DNA of 64,000 nt, from NCBI GenBank assembly GCA_936450465.1, contig OW388291.1:85667099-85731098 (forward strand). Direction: 5' to 3'. The stretch comes from Gibbula magus (taxonomy: Eukaryota; Mollusca; Gastropoda; Trochida; Trochidae). The notes below the pieces were generated by a model, which was not told where the DNA came from, did not search any database, and saw nothing but the letters and a program-made list of their open reading frames with translations. Position numbers and translations under genes: made by a program. Of this stretch, positions 43,826-56,948 are shown piece after piece (position 1 is the stretch's first letter; every line of letters starts with the position of its first letter).

Positions 43826-43982
43826 CTGCATCAGTCGTAAGCTGCTCTAATGTCCAGACAATGTTCAACCTCTCAGACAGTGATATCCATGCCAAAGTCT
43901 CCCAAGTTACAACAGAAGCATAGGACATCAATGGGTGAGAGGATTGGAGGTACTGGATGTCCACGTCCTGCTTCCGGTACAA
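43826..43982 (-). CDS. Orphan internal exon, unknown protein
   Basis: On the minus strand a strong acceptor (tctgtttttaatcag) precedes 52 open codons beginning LYRKQDVDIQYLQSSHPLMS and including VTWETLAWISLSERLNIVW. They end at donor gatgcag/gtattg in phase 1. Composition is protein-like, with several Trp and spread charges. No partner exon could be found nearby on either side, and I do not recognise the family. It could be part of a long-intron gene, a relic, or an exon carried by a repeat. Confidence 0.4.
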
Positions 43983-44029
43983 CTGATTAAAAACAGATTT
44001 CTTGAAATTAACCTTGAGATTGTGTTTAG

Positions 44030-44930
44030 AAGAGAAACATTACAAATCTCAGTATTGGGTCAATGTTTTAAGAAAATAACAAAAAAAGTATTTTCCAAAA
44101 CATAACTGATTTCATTGTTTATAAATGTATGAATTATCAATTATCAATTTTACTAATAATATTGGTACTAATCCATGGATAGTACATGTTAAACATATAA
44201 TAGACACTTGTGGGTTGTCGTTTATATTTAAAAATCCAACAGCATGTAATACCTCTTGGTTACTCCTGCAAATCGAAGTAATTCTAACAGATAAATTTTA
44301 TCAATCTTGGCGTACTGATGTAACATCTAGCTCAAAGGGACAGTACTTCCAACTTCTAAAAGAATGACCAAGTTTTGAAAAATATTTATTTCTTCCTAAA
44401 ACCATTTCAACCCCAATACTTCGATTTAGAACCGCTAACCATAGACTACCTATAGAAATTGGACGCTGGCAAAATATTGTTAAACATGATAGAATATGCA
44501 AATTCTGTAACTCCCCTTCAATCGGTGACGAGTAGGCTACCATTATTTACTTAAATGTCCTAAACTGAATAACGAAAGATCATTACTAATTGATAGCTGT
44601 TTTTACACTTGGCCTAACCTGATAAAATTAAAAAAAACTAATGGCAAATAACGATATTAGAGTACTAAAGAAACTTGCAAAATTTATAAACATTATCTTT
44701 AAGAACTGCTAAAAGAAATTCTTATTTTTTGTTTTGATGAATGTATATTTTTTGTAAATATTTTATGTACATAATAGAGAATATGTTTTTACATCGATCT
44801 GTATGTGTATATTTGTCTCTCTCTGCTGTTTTGAATTATTTATGTATATATGTTTGTATAATTGTATTGCTCTTGTACCACCGTTGGTGGCAATTGAGCT
44901 TAATAAATGAATCTTGAATCAAAGTAGACA
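44030..44930 (+). pseudogene. 3' end of a LINE, same broad type as the full element at 57-60 kb
   Basis: The reading frame contains RFRTANHRLPIEIGRWQNI and RICKFCNSPSIGDE, matching KFRTSNHKLPIETGRWKNI and RICISCNTIGDEFHYLFEC near the C-terminus of the minus-strand LINE. A TGA interrupts it near 44365 and a frame change follows at about 44535. The element ends in cttaataaatgaatcttgaa, a typical LINE tail. Only the C-terminal domain remains; RT and endonuclease are missing. Confidence 0.8.
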
Positions 44931-45330
44931 ATAACATTTTGGCTCACTGGATGAACTTTTTTTCAACTATGGCGATTACATAATTAACAGTACATTCTCA
45001 ATTATGTAATTTTAGTTAACTTATGGGATGTTATAACACAACAAACCACGTTCCTCTGAGCACATAACTTTTTATGATATTTAAATGCAAACATTTCTTT
45101 TAGCGTTTAGTATATAAACATAGTTATGCTTATTTTCAAACCGTGTATGTATTCCGACTCCGAAGGTGAACAGGCCGATACGAATAAAGTGCATAGACAG
45201 CTCAAGCGATAACATGCAATCTCGATTGACAGTCATGTATGACAAATATAAAACAATTTAATATAATTAATTTATTTTTCATAATTAATATGCAGTTTCT
45301 GTATTGTAACGGACGAACTATATTTTCACT
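44931..45330. other. Unique AT-rich DNA
   Basis: No gene recognised. A 21-codon ATG frame near 45148 (MYSDSEGEQADTNK) looks protein-like but has no supporting splice sites or conserved context. Confidence 0.4.
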
Positions 45331-48300
45331 TTCCCCTAAACGTTGTGACACCATTTCAATGTCGCTGTGCTCGTGTTTTCAGGTACGTTAGAAATTATTA
45401 ATATTTTCCAAATGATTACCCTTCTGTATATTTAAATGAAGTTTTTGTTTTCATTCATTGTAGCTACAACTTCTTGAATGTATCACGTGCGTGCATTTAG
45501 ATCGCTTGTAGATTTTTCTTGAAAAGTGTATCAGGATAAATAAAATGGCGCCTGAACCATGCTGATTCATCTCAACCGGCTCGAAATTATGTTTGAAATT
45601 ATTTCTACGAGTTTGTGACAACATACATGTAATGTTAGTGATTTTAAAATATTTTAAAAATGTTTAAATTCGATATAAATAACTGTACAAGGGATACTGT
45701 ACAGCATTTTACTGTTTCAACACATTTGCGAAATATTCAAACTGAAGGCGTCGGAAAGTTATAGGAAACAGAGAGAAATCAACGAAATATCCTTTTGAAG
45801 AAATAACATATTCATGTGAAGCTTGTCAAAATATTTATATACAACAACTTCTCCTTTGAAAAAATTTGGTTTTGAAACTTGTCCCAAAACATTATGTACA
45901 ATACACTCTTCAGGTGAAAACTTAAAATAATTTTTTTTAAATCATTTCACAAGTTTATATAAACAACACACTTCTCTTTTGCGGAAATCAAATATCTATA
46001 ATATAAACTAAGCTTGTCACAAAACACAATATATATTTATATCTCCTGGAAGAATTTGGATTTTGTAATCAAACAAAAATGTATTTTACTCAATCTTATA
46101 TCTTTATACGCATGTAAAAAACACAAATAACAAATAACAACAGTCTTAACACCAACTCAAATATCGAAACCTGTAGTTCGCAGCCAAAGGTCTACTGTAT
46201 AGCTGGTAATAGTTTTTAGATTATTAAAGTAGTTTAGTCTTTGTTTGATCTAATACAAGTACATCCGTTTTAAGGACTTACCGTTCATTTTCAATATCAG
46301 TATCAAAGTATTCTACAAAATGGATGGGGATACTGTAATTTCTACTGATGTTTAAATTCACAAACCAATCGCATGGCGATATCTATGGATGTATGCAAAA
46401 TATATGGATTTATATATGAAAACATGGTTTCCTTTATCTCTGAAATATTATTAAATTCAGTAACTTATTTAGAAATAGGACGCTTTGACTTTTGTCATTT
46501 CTTTTCGAAAATTGAAATTCTGTATTCTCAAAATGCCCCATTAAGATTGCAACATGTATTTTCTGAAGACGAACATGTGCCATGATTTGGCCAAACATAT
46601 AAATGAAATAACAAACTTTGTTTTTGGTAAAAATACTCTTTAAAATTCCCTGATGATTGAAACATACATGGAATTAAAAATGAAAATATGTTTTCCATGA
46701 TATTAAATATTTACTTTTATACCATCTAAGTACAAATGTTACAAATTTTCAAATAAGTCAGGAACAGGTCGTCGTGTAGTTGTAATTTTGTGTACATCGT
46801 TACAAAAATATACATTGATATTGATATAAATGATATTTTCTATTTAATATATAATTATTGTTTAGTGAATGTAAAGAGAAGGATTATCGTGTTCATTTCC
46901 ATTTTTATTCAAACCAAATTTATATGAAAAGAATCATTATGATCTCTATTTTAAAAAAAAATCGTATTTAGAACACAATTTGTAAAAAAAAAACATCACC
47001 TAACAAATATATGTAAATCGGAATATTTAAAGCGTTTGCTGTTGCTGATAAATGTTTCAATTACAGTCCCAACCTGTCTCTCCATGTTAACACGCTCACG
47101 CCACAAAACGCAACAGCTCCAGAAACAACCATACGTAGGCCTATACATAGCCAGAATACAACCAGATGCACCCAATCAGTCAAGTCCGTCTTCCTGCTTC
47201 AGGTTCGTTAGACATTGTTATTTCACAAATAATCAACCTTTTATATTAAAAGGAAATATTATATGTTATTACACTGTTGTTTCAACTTGTTGAAATTATC
47301 ATATGTGTAAATTTAGATCTCCGTGATCGTCTGGCTGTTTTTTTACTCCTTGAAACTCGTATTCCGGTAAAATGGCGGAGGAGTTCTTATTTATCCATAT
47401 CACCGGCTCCAAATTATGTCACGATTTAGCGAAAATATAACCTCTTGGAGATGAAGAACTTTATCCCGAGCAACCGATAACGCGGAGTTTTGACAAAATT
47501 AAGAGGATGATTTTTAAATGTTTTTATTTTATAAAAACTGAATATAGGTCAAGCCTTTATCAGTATGTAAACGCACATGGTTGATTTTAAACCTCATTGA
47601 TCCAGAACTGTATATGTAGTTTCTAAAATATCAATCATTTAAAAATATTAAAGTTCCTATTAAGACAATAAATGTTACAGATTTTTAAAAAAAGTCATAT
47701 TTAGATGTACATACGATGTTTATTTCCTAACTATACTAGTTTTGAAATAGTACAAGTGATACTGAACAACATTTTTACTGTGTAAACTTATTTGCGATAT
47801 ATTCAAATGAAATTTATTAAGGTGTTGGAAAAGGATACAAAACAAATTGAAACTCGGCTAAATTACTCACATTCTGTGCGTCTCCAACATGGCCTGCTTT
47901 AAAATAAAACATCCATATGAAACTTTCCACAAACAATCCATACAGCAAAATATTCCTGGGAAAAAAGCACAATCTTCACTTGAAGAAATGAAATATCCAT
48001 CTTAAGCAAAACTACGTAAACAACACACTCTTCCTTCAAGGAAATAAAATATCAGCTTGAATCTTCTCACCTATATACACACAACATACTTTCCTTTGTA
48101 GAAGTAACACATCTATATATGACACAAGAACATTTGATATTCATATGAGTCTGTCACAAAATGTGTTTGTTGATCGTATATTTTAGATGTAAATACGATC
48201 GTTCATTCTATTGTGAAACTTGAAGAAATGGAATATCCATTTAAAGCTTGTCACAAACTGTATACACACAAAAAAACCCATCCATTTGAAGCTTGTCACA

Positions 48301-51300
48301 AACTGTGTATACACAACAAAACTCTTCTTTTGAGGAAAAATAATATCCATTTGAAGCTTGTCACAAACTGTATACACACAAAAAAAACCCCATCCATTTG
48401 AAGCTTGTCACAAACTGTGTATACACAACACAACTCTTCTTTTGAGGAAAAATAATATCCATTTGAAGCTTGTCACAAACTGTGTTTACACAAAAAAACC
48501 TCTTCTTTTGAGGAAAAATAATATCCATTTGAAGCTTGTCACGAACTGTATACACACAAAAAAAAACCCCATCCATTTGAAGCTTGTCACAAACTGTGTA
48601 TACACAACAAAACTCTTCTTTTGAGGAAAAATAATATCCATTTGAAGCTTGTCACAAACTGTGTTTACACAAAAAAACCTCTTCTTTTGAGGAAAAATAA
48701 TATCCATTTGAAGCTTGTCACGAACTGTGTATACACAAAAAAACTTTTCTTTTGAAGAAACATATATTTTCTATTGAAACTTTTTTTCAAATTATATAAA
48801 GAATAATACTTTAGAAAAATTAAATATCCACGTCAGTCTTAATTGTCACAACATCTGTTTGTTTACTCTTCGTAAATAATCGTCAAGTAACTTTTAAGCA
48901 AGGTGAATCTTGCTTTTGTTCAATTCTATCTCTACTCGTGCTTTAGACACAAGTAACAGACTGAAACCGTCAAATTTTGACTCAAATCTCATATGCTGCA
49001 TTTTCGCACCAAAAGCCAATATATGTAGGCCAGCGTCAAGGTAAAGGCGAAATCTACAAAATGTTTCTATTTATAAAGGCTTAATCGTGGCTGCTCTCTT
49101 GTGAGTGTGCATAACTGGGGACACTTTTTAATATTATTCTGAATAATTGAATTAGTTTCATGAATTCATTTAACTCAATGTTTGTTTTTTTCGCTCGTGT
49201 CAAGTATATATCGTTTATTGTAAAATTTTAAAATAAAACTAGTTGTTTATTATTTATAAGGTTCATAAATAGTTTTACACGTATCAGCATAGAAAATTGG
49301 TAGACTAGGTACTTTTGATAACGAAAACATATATTTATTTTAAAAAACGAAATAGTTGTTGGCTGGTAAAATGTTTCTTCGTTCGCCAAATGCTTCCTCA
49401 TATGTAAAGTGTATTAAATGTCAAATATTTACTGATTAGCAATAAATGGTCTCTGTAAAGGGATAAATTCAAGTTGAGCATATATTTTGAGTGTCTTAAT
49501 CGGTGAGTATTTGTATGAGAACAATAACGTGTGTTAGTGTGACATACATAATATTTTGTTTTGTTTTAATACGTGCCAAACACAGGAAATTGAGAATACC
49601 CGATATTTTAATAACTGTAAACACTAATATATCCCTATCCCCAAAGACCAATAGTCACAAGTAGTGTCATCCGCCATGTTGGATCCGCCATTGACTTTCA
49701 TAAAATTTGGTTATTTTCGACTACGGTCAGTACTTCTCGATAAAATATAACACCATTTATAATGTTTGGTACATGTGACCCTCAACGACACAACGGATGT
49801 CCCTTAAAAAGAATGTGAGAGAAAGTTTGTCTTTTAGTTCATTTTTGTTCAAACACATTTATATAAAAAGTAACATTATCATAAGAACAGGAAGATTTTC
49901 TGGATAAATTTTATCATATTTGTTTGAAAATTTCAAATATAAATATGGATGTTCTTATAATGTTCTAACTGTAGTCCTCTCCAAAACTGCTATGATAAAC
50001 ATGTTCCCAAACCAATTTTACAAAACCATTTTCCATATTTGTACAAATCATTTATGTAAATTTTAAATAGATCGTGTATTATTTTGAATGAATAACCACA
50101 CTTAGGCCTACTATTCTCCATATTACGATACTTACTTTTCTCCATGTTATATAATGAATTGTGAGACATAACATTATCTACTGTTCTGTTTCAACATACG
50201 CTATCAGTTGGTTCAAGATGGCGTTCACTCGCGTTATAAAGTCTATCCTTGCTGCAATGATGTAATGCAGTCTCAATGTGCAGTATCGTGCAGCGTGCAC
50301 ACTGCAAGTTTGGGCCAATCCCGGGCTGTTTCCTGAGCTCTATACTCTAGGCTCGGACCCTGCGTGGCAACGCTGATCACGTGGAATGATTATGTGCATT
50401 TAAAGCTGAGCCCTGAATGCATGTTACAGCATATGCATCATGTTACACGCTTAACTATTTTCAATAGCTGAATGAATTGTGCCTTTATTTTAAAAAGTTC
50501 AGTTGGAAAATGCACTATTGTTGATGTTAATGTTCACATACTGTTGTAATAGGCAGGTCAAGATGGTCTAGACTGCTTTGTCCAGTGCCAGTGAAGTTAG
50601 CTAATTTATGGTAGACTTTGCGTTGACTTCTGTATGATGTACTTAGGCAACTTCATCATGGCCCATTGCTGGCACGATAAAAGATAACTGAGGGATAATT
50701 CAAATTATCAATATTGTATTCATAAGCCACTGAAAAACTCAACCAGAGTATAATACAAGAAACAATGATTCAATAAATACACATGACAACCGGCATAAAG
50801 ACACTCCCAGTCACTGCCTTGTCACTTGACCCCTTACCTACATCTTTATTTCCTCGTCAACTTTCTATTACCCTAAATTACCTAACCCTAACAATCCCTA
50901 CTGTCTGTGTCCTGTGATAACACAAGGCAACAGTACCAACAGTGAAAGAATATACTTAAGTCACAGTTAGAATATTTATTATTATACAGACAACTGCAAT
51001 GACTGCGTTATAAAGCTCTTGAACACACCTTTTAAATATTTACCTTAGCAGAAAACATTACATAAAATTAAGACATTGGACTCAAATTACACGTATTAAT
51101 ATTGCATTTAAAAAAGGTTTGGAGTATAAGTGATTTTTGAGGCAAAATGTTTTCATTTATAACTTATTTTTTATCCAAAAGACTTGAAATTTGGAACTCT
51201 TGGTATTCACTAAATATACCTTTATATGAACCCCTGCCACAACAAAAAAATTAAACTTTAGGAAATGAAATTTTCAAATATTGATCTTTTAAAGAGAATA

Positions 51301-52300
51301 TTGCTTAGGTTTCTGAATATCTCCTATTAGGAAATAGGTATACATAGTACTGGGAAAGACTAAAGAGTGAAAAACATCAGTAAAATTGTAATTTTCACAA
51401 TTTTTCACGGATTTCATTTTAACCGATAAACGCCGTATTTCACTGGTGATCTAGTTTTTATTTGTTAGTGTATGTGAAGTCAAGGTGATATAACCAATAC
51501 ATTCTGAACCGCCTGTAGATTATTTTTGGCGAAAGCTTTCGATGAAACAGTCCCCCTAAATGTTTTATATCAAGTTGAGCATACAGATTTGAAAATTTTT
51601 AAATAGACATATTTTTAGTGCTTTTAATCGATTGTTATACTTATGAGAACATTTAATTTAATTATTGTTTAGTAAATGTGAAGAGGTTTATCTTTTAGTT
51701 CATTTATATTTTTATTCAAACCAAATTTAAAAATGAAAAGTACTATTATCGTAATTTTTAAAGCACATTTTAGTCCGTTGCGAAACTCCCATGGTAAACA
51801 TGTTCCTGAACACATTTTACAAAAACATTTCCATATCCTTTTATTAAATATTTTACTTAATTATGTTCGAATATATGTAAATTCTAAGCATATCACGTAT
51901 CCTTATGAAGGAAGTACGACACTTACTGTCTTCATGTTAGACAATTGAATCCTGAGAAATCCAATTCTGTGCTGTTCTCTTCCAACAGACGCTTTATCAG
52001 TTTGTTGTCGATTGCTTGCGTCATAAAGTTTTTCCTTTCGACGGGGATGTAATTTATACATGTATTCACAATGCGCAGTATCGAATTGATAGCGTGCACA
52101 CTGCAAGTTTAGACCAACCCAAGGCTGTTTCCTTTAATATAATAGCTGAACTCTATATATAGGCTGGGTATCTGCCTGGCTTCACTGAACACTTGGAATG
52201 ATTGTGTGCATTTAAAGCTGAGCTCTCAATGCGCGTTACAGCCTATATGCAACTACATGCATAACTATTTTCAATGAAAATGAATTCTTCCTATATTATG
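45331..52300. repeat. Diverged kilobase-scale duplications
   Basis: Several segments recur in the same order. tcaggtacgttagaaatt...aaatggcgcctgaa...ccggctcgaaattatgt (45379-45595) resembles tcaggttcgttagacatt...aaatggcggaggag...ccggctccaaattatgt (47200-47420). The block ttgtttagtgaatgtaaaga...ttattcaaaccaaattt at 46860-46930 recurs near 49800 and 51665. The block gcgtgcacactgcaagtttg...gtgcatttaaagctgagc at about 50295-50420 recurs near 52093-52230. Spacing of about 1.8-1.9 kb fits old tandem copies, one carrying the 48.2-48.8 kb minisatellite. No conserved open frame runs through the copies, so the conserved part is not obviously coding. Boundaries are approximate. Confidence 0.6.
48236..48762 (+). 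repeat. Mixed-length minisatellite
   Basis: Units share catttgaagcttgtcacaaa + ctgtgtatacacaa and alternate between a long form with ctcttcttttgaggaaaaat and a short form with acacaaaaaaaacccc. The composite period is about 110-180 bases and there are about nine copies. Units carry HindIII-type aagctt sites. Apparent ORFs are artefacts. Confidence 0.9.
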
Positions 52301-53562
52301 TAAATTCAGTTGGAGACGAAAAAAGCCATTATTGTTGATGTGAATGTTCACATTATGAAATAGCTTAGAATTCGAACCAACACTCTTGAAATAGTAGAGA
52401 CTAGAGCTAGGAACGCGTAACAAGAACAATGTATTGTCATATTAATGTTCATAATGCCATAGATGAGTGTAGGCCTACACGTATTTTCATCCTTGGCTTG
52501 CTATAAACTCGTAAACTGTTCCCCGAAGACAAATTAATTTCAGACAGAATATTTCATTTGGATAGACATTCTGGTTTAAAAATCTTTCTAATTTAAGGTG
52601 TGATATTTGTTTGCAAAGTTTAGACTCGCTTCGCCTAAGACTTATATTTCTAGCCGAGTTAATGTGTCTTTCGACTTCCTTGTAATATTATACAAGGTTA
52701 AAGGTTGGACACGGCATATACGCTACACGAAGCCGCCTGTGATTGGCTGAAGTCATGACTAGTGATACGTCGAAGCATGTTTGAATGTACAGTGAATATA
52801 GCGAGGCGTGGAGGTGAGGCGGGCTGTATCACACAGTGTATGGATCGCAGTGTATACGACTTGAGTGAACCAGCTACATGGTGTTGGTACAGGACAAAGT
52901 TACGGAAAAGGGGAGATAACTCGTGCAGGCCTATTGCACGTGTATGATACAACCCTAATTCTGAAACCTTATATTCTGTGCCTCAAAGAAGTAGCTTACA
53001 AATACAAACAATTCAAGAAATAGCGAAATTTGCTATTTCTTTGTAGAAGAAAAGTGTCATGAATCCAATTAAGTTATACAAAAAGGCAGGTCACCAATGT
53101 ATTTTTCAACTATTGGCACCGATGTTTAAAACAATAACGTTACGTCAACAAAATGTTCTCTCTGAAGTAAACTGTTTCCTATGACTAGTTAGTCTGTGAT
53201 TTCAGTATTGATATGAAATCAAACCAGAAATATTACCTTTCAAGGCAATATGTAGTAATTGCCTACATTTATTAACAATTGATTAAAAAAATTGGTTCAT
53301 CTATCATAAAGATCAATTATAAAATCAACATTACCATAGTAAAAAAAACTCTAGATTAAAATTAAAAAATAAAAAATTATGTTAGATGATAGCCAAGATA
53401 GGATAAATCAAACACAATCTACCCATTAAGTGCCATATACATATACATTTCTACTTTAAAGAGATTAGAGAGCAAAATAATTTGAATTTCTAATGTGCTT
53501 GCGTGACGTTGCTACTGAACATGGACACTAACACTTCAAGACCATGTCAATTGAGATATCTC
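52301..53562. other. Intergenic / 3' flank of the minus-strand membrane-protein gene
   Basis: No gene recognised. A minus-strand AATAAA (plus strand tttatt at 53268-53273) about 290 bases past the proposed stop could be that gene's polyA signal. A GC-richer patch at 52700-52950 with ggggagataactcg, a string common in molluscan DNA, may be a repeat remnant. Confidence 0.45.
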
Positions 53563-55427
53563 CTACCTCCTTAATAATGCTGGTTTACGTTGGCGGAACC
53601 AGGAGTACTCCCAGTGGGTCGGGTCGAACCACCTGAAGTTAGAAAGTTTGTAAAATGGTCAGGCTACATGGCGTAAGTTTCAGAAATCTATAGGTCTAGG
53701 ACGAAATGAGATGTCATAGTATACTGTTCCATGACATGATCAGCTGTAGAACATATTGCTCTGGGATATCATATGCTTGTTATGCACCTTGATGTGTTAG
53801 TTTCGTATACAGAAGGGGTGTGTGTGACGCTGTATGGATGGTACTCCCCATGTGACTGGTTTCTGGAGCCAGACTTGTCCCCCAACAGGTGCTCGCCAGG
53901 GTCAGAGGGATGCGTTCCCGGTACAGAATAGACTTAAATATAGACTATGCAATATTGTAATAACAATAATGCACAGCTTTTCTAAATGTTAATTTCTTGC
54001 TCTTGCAATTTCATGTTAGATTTAAATGTGTGTATTCAGCTATAATTCATTACTCTTCTTGACGGAATTAAAAAGATTATCTCCAGTTGATACATGATCG
54101 ATTATGATGATGTAGTTCACTGGGTCCCGACATGGACGGGGTGCAGACGAAAAGTCAATACCGAGTGTTAATTACTTCAATTTATTCTGTACACACCGCA
54201 TATATACATTCTAAATTCGGTTCATTTGAACGTGCATGGAAACATGATTTGTGTATATCTTGCGTTTTAGGGATAAACAGATCTGGAATGACACTTAGCA
54301 ATAATTCATTATTTTTTCATTAATTATTTATGATCTACAAATTCAATAACGCTCAATGCATAATTACTTATATATTTTGTTATCATTGTTCTCATTTAAC
54401 CCAAACTATTCTATGCACGTTAGGCGTAGGAGATGAGGTTATAAAAGCATCAATGCAAACTGCAGCTGTGGGCTAAATGTGAATTTATGGACAGTAAAAT
54501 AACGTAAATTTGTTACGATGTGATTTTCAACACCAAAGAAAGGCCATCGAATTTGCTTACATATTAGTATTAGAAAGACAATTATACTTTCAACTGCAGC
54601 TGCGATCTTTGTCAATGTCGATGTCTCCTCTAAGATGCAGCCGATCCAGATTCTACTGTTACAGTCATAACTTATAATGTGTTGCTCGAGTAATGAAGTA
54701 AGATCTGACAAGGAAGAATTCTGATCAACATTTAGATAAATATGAAGTTTTAATGATTCTCCACGGATCCAATACGACGTTTCCAAGTATACGGCGGTAC
54801 GTAACACATCATCATAACACTTAGTTGTAAATCATAACTCTACTTAAGTTGGATGTTATCATTATAAAAATGCACGAAACGACCAATTCTCTTTGCAACA
54901 TACTTACATTATATAGCAGTTGTTTCGTGAATTGATTACATGCATTTTCCCTTTTTTTTATCAGGGTCAGAGAACGTAAACGATTTAGTGAGTTGTTAAC
55001 TTGTGCTTGACAAAACCCACTTGCATTTGGCACTATTCACGACACTGATCTGTAGGTCGTAAACCGGTAGTGTAGTGAGACGCTTGTATACATAATTCTA
55101 TCATTGTTGTTACTATAGAGAGACATACAGACAGCTGATGTTATTTGTGTTTCACTTGTGTGTACAACCAATTGATCAGTGATATTGAGAGACACTCTTA
55201 CAATGTAGATAGAACAACCAACTAATATATGCATATGAAGGTTTAAAACATGTACAATATACCACATATGTTTTTGCATGAAATATCACAAAACATACGA
55301 AGAATGCCTTTGCAGGCGCTGGCACTATCAAACGTTGAAACGGGATTGTTCAGTAAAGAATAACACTGTTCGTTTTTGGAGATAGCGGCTATCATGAACA
55401 TGAACGTATACAACCAGTAGATAATCA
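53563..55427 (-). CDS. Orphan single-pass membrane protein, five-exon model
   Basis: Minus-strand exons are 55427-55263, 55032-54908, 54819-54534, 53932-53788 and 53632-53563. All joins are GT-AG and phase-compatible and give about 263 aa. The order is: a hydrophobic leader (IIYWLYTFMFMIAAIS), an ectodomain with about ten cysteines and sequons (NAS, NNS, NSS), one transmembrane helix (IAAAVESIIVFLILIC) with basic KQIR on the inner side, and an ~80-residue tail with several tyrosines (GEYHPYSV, SVYETN) ending WFDPTHWEYSWFRQRKP. The donor gtaagt after exon 2 is strong. The exon 3 acceptor (acaactaag) and exon 4 acceptor (tatttaag) are weak. Exon 1 starts TG after an AG, so an upstream exon ending in A would supply ATG; otherwise an internal ATG (MFMIAAIS) starts the protein. 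I do not recognise the family; a receptor-like role is inference only. Confidence 0.55.
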
Positions 55428-55996
55428 CTTAATCTTGCTATCTAATTAATGAATTCCCCAAGAACATGGTTTGAACATAATCCAGTTTAATACTTTTTCA
55501 AAAGAAATGGCAGATACTGTTGTTCTTTTATTAGTATAACATTTAATATAGTTAAGCATATCTCTTTAAAGCAAACAGCATGCATCCCTCTGAATTCTTG
55601 TGTTAATCATCAAACTTTAGTTCATTTCTTTCATAAGAATGCTGTATATACAGTATTATAGTAAAATGAACCCCCTACCCCAAATTTAACACTTTCTGTG
55701 AAACATATCTATCAATACATATATTCAACACATAACGCGTTCAGTCACTCAACTGTCGTCATATTCACAAGCACTATTTGAGCTATTGCATAAGAGCCCT
55801 ACAGTAGTGAGACCCCTAACATTGTCTGTTGACGACGTTATATATCCTGCGTATAGTCGTTTATACTGGCCAACTGCAACCACCCTCTCATGTTATGTTG
55901 TATAATAATATAGTCTGAGGATTTAGTGTTATCAACAGGACACAAAAAAGATCAATTCTGCATGCAACATATCACTGTTATAGCAGTTGAGCAGTG
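55428..55996. other. Upstream flank of the membrane-protein gene
   Basis: AT-rich and unique. The first (possibly untranslated) exon and promoter of the minus-strand gene may lie here but cannot be defined by eye. Confidence 0.4.
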
Positions 55997-56555
55997 TCAG
56001 GTGGACACACAACTATATTCCATACTGTATCAGGACTAGTCAGGTGGGCACATAACTATATTCCATACTGTATCAGGACTAGTCAGGTGGGCACATAACT
56101 ATATTCCATACTGTATCAGGACTAGTCAGGTGGACACACAACTATATTCCATACTGTATCAGGACTAGTCAGGTGGGCACATAACTATATTCCATACTGT
56201 ATCAGGACTAGTCAGGTGGACACACAACTATATTCCATACTGTATCAGGACTAGTCAGGTGGGCACACAACTATATTCCATACTGTATCAGGACTAGTCA
56301 GGTGGGCACATAACTATATTCCATACTGTATCAGGACTAGTCAGGTGGGCACATAACTATATTCCATACTGTATCAGGACTAGTCAGGTGGGCACATAAC
56401 TATATTCCATACTGTATCAGGACTAGTCAGGTGGGCACATAACTATATTCCATACTGTATCAGGACTAGTCAGGTGGGCACACAACTATATTCCATACTG
56501 TATCAGGACTAGTCAGGTGGACACACAACTATATTCCATACTGTATCAGGACTAG
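55997..56555 (+). repeat. 43-bp minisatellite (about 13 copies)
   Basis: Unit gactagtcaggtgggcacat + aactatattccatactgtatcag, period 43 (actag at 56035 and 56078). Variation is limited to ggtgggcacata/ggtggacacaca. Unrelated in sequence to the 43-bp minisatellite in MTIF2 intron 11. Confidence 0.97.
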
Positions 56556-56829
56556 AGTGAGTCTTCAACTTGATTTATGAATGAGATATGAATTAATGTA
56601 TCGTGGAACTGTTTGACACTAATCTGCAACGTGTAAAACGTTAGTTCAGTGAAACCCTTGGGTACACAGTGTTGTTATTGTTGTCACCACACATCAAACA
56701 TAGCAAGAGTTTAATAGATATACATTTTGAGTCCGTGTTGAGAGCTGGGGATTAGTCATTCCTCTACAGATAAAGATATGCACGGCAGCGTATCAGATGG
56801 GTATAGGACACGTGTCGTGTTAATTGGTG
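56556..56829. other. Short unique spacer before the LINE
   Basis: No gene or repeat recognised. Confidence 0.5.
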
Positions 56830-56948
56830 GTTCAATCAATCAACTTTATTACACCGAAAGTTTACAAATACATGTAAAGCATAACGGGATTAACAAGTAC
56901 AAAATATTTACAAAAGGAGTGAAAGTGATCGTTCTTCCAGCCATTACA

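Noticed and set aside
48183..48707. Overlapping ORFs on both strands at 48.2-48.7 kb
   Set aside because: They follow the minisatellite units and have no independent support.
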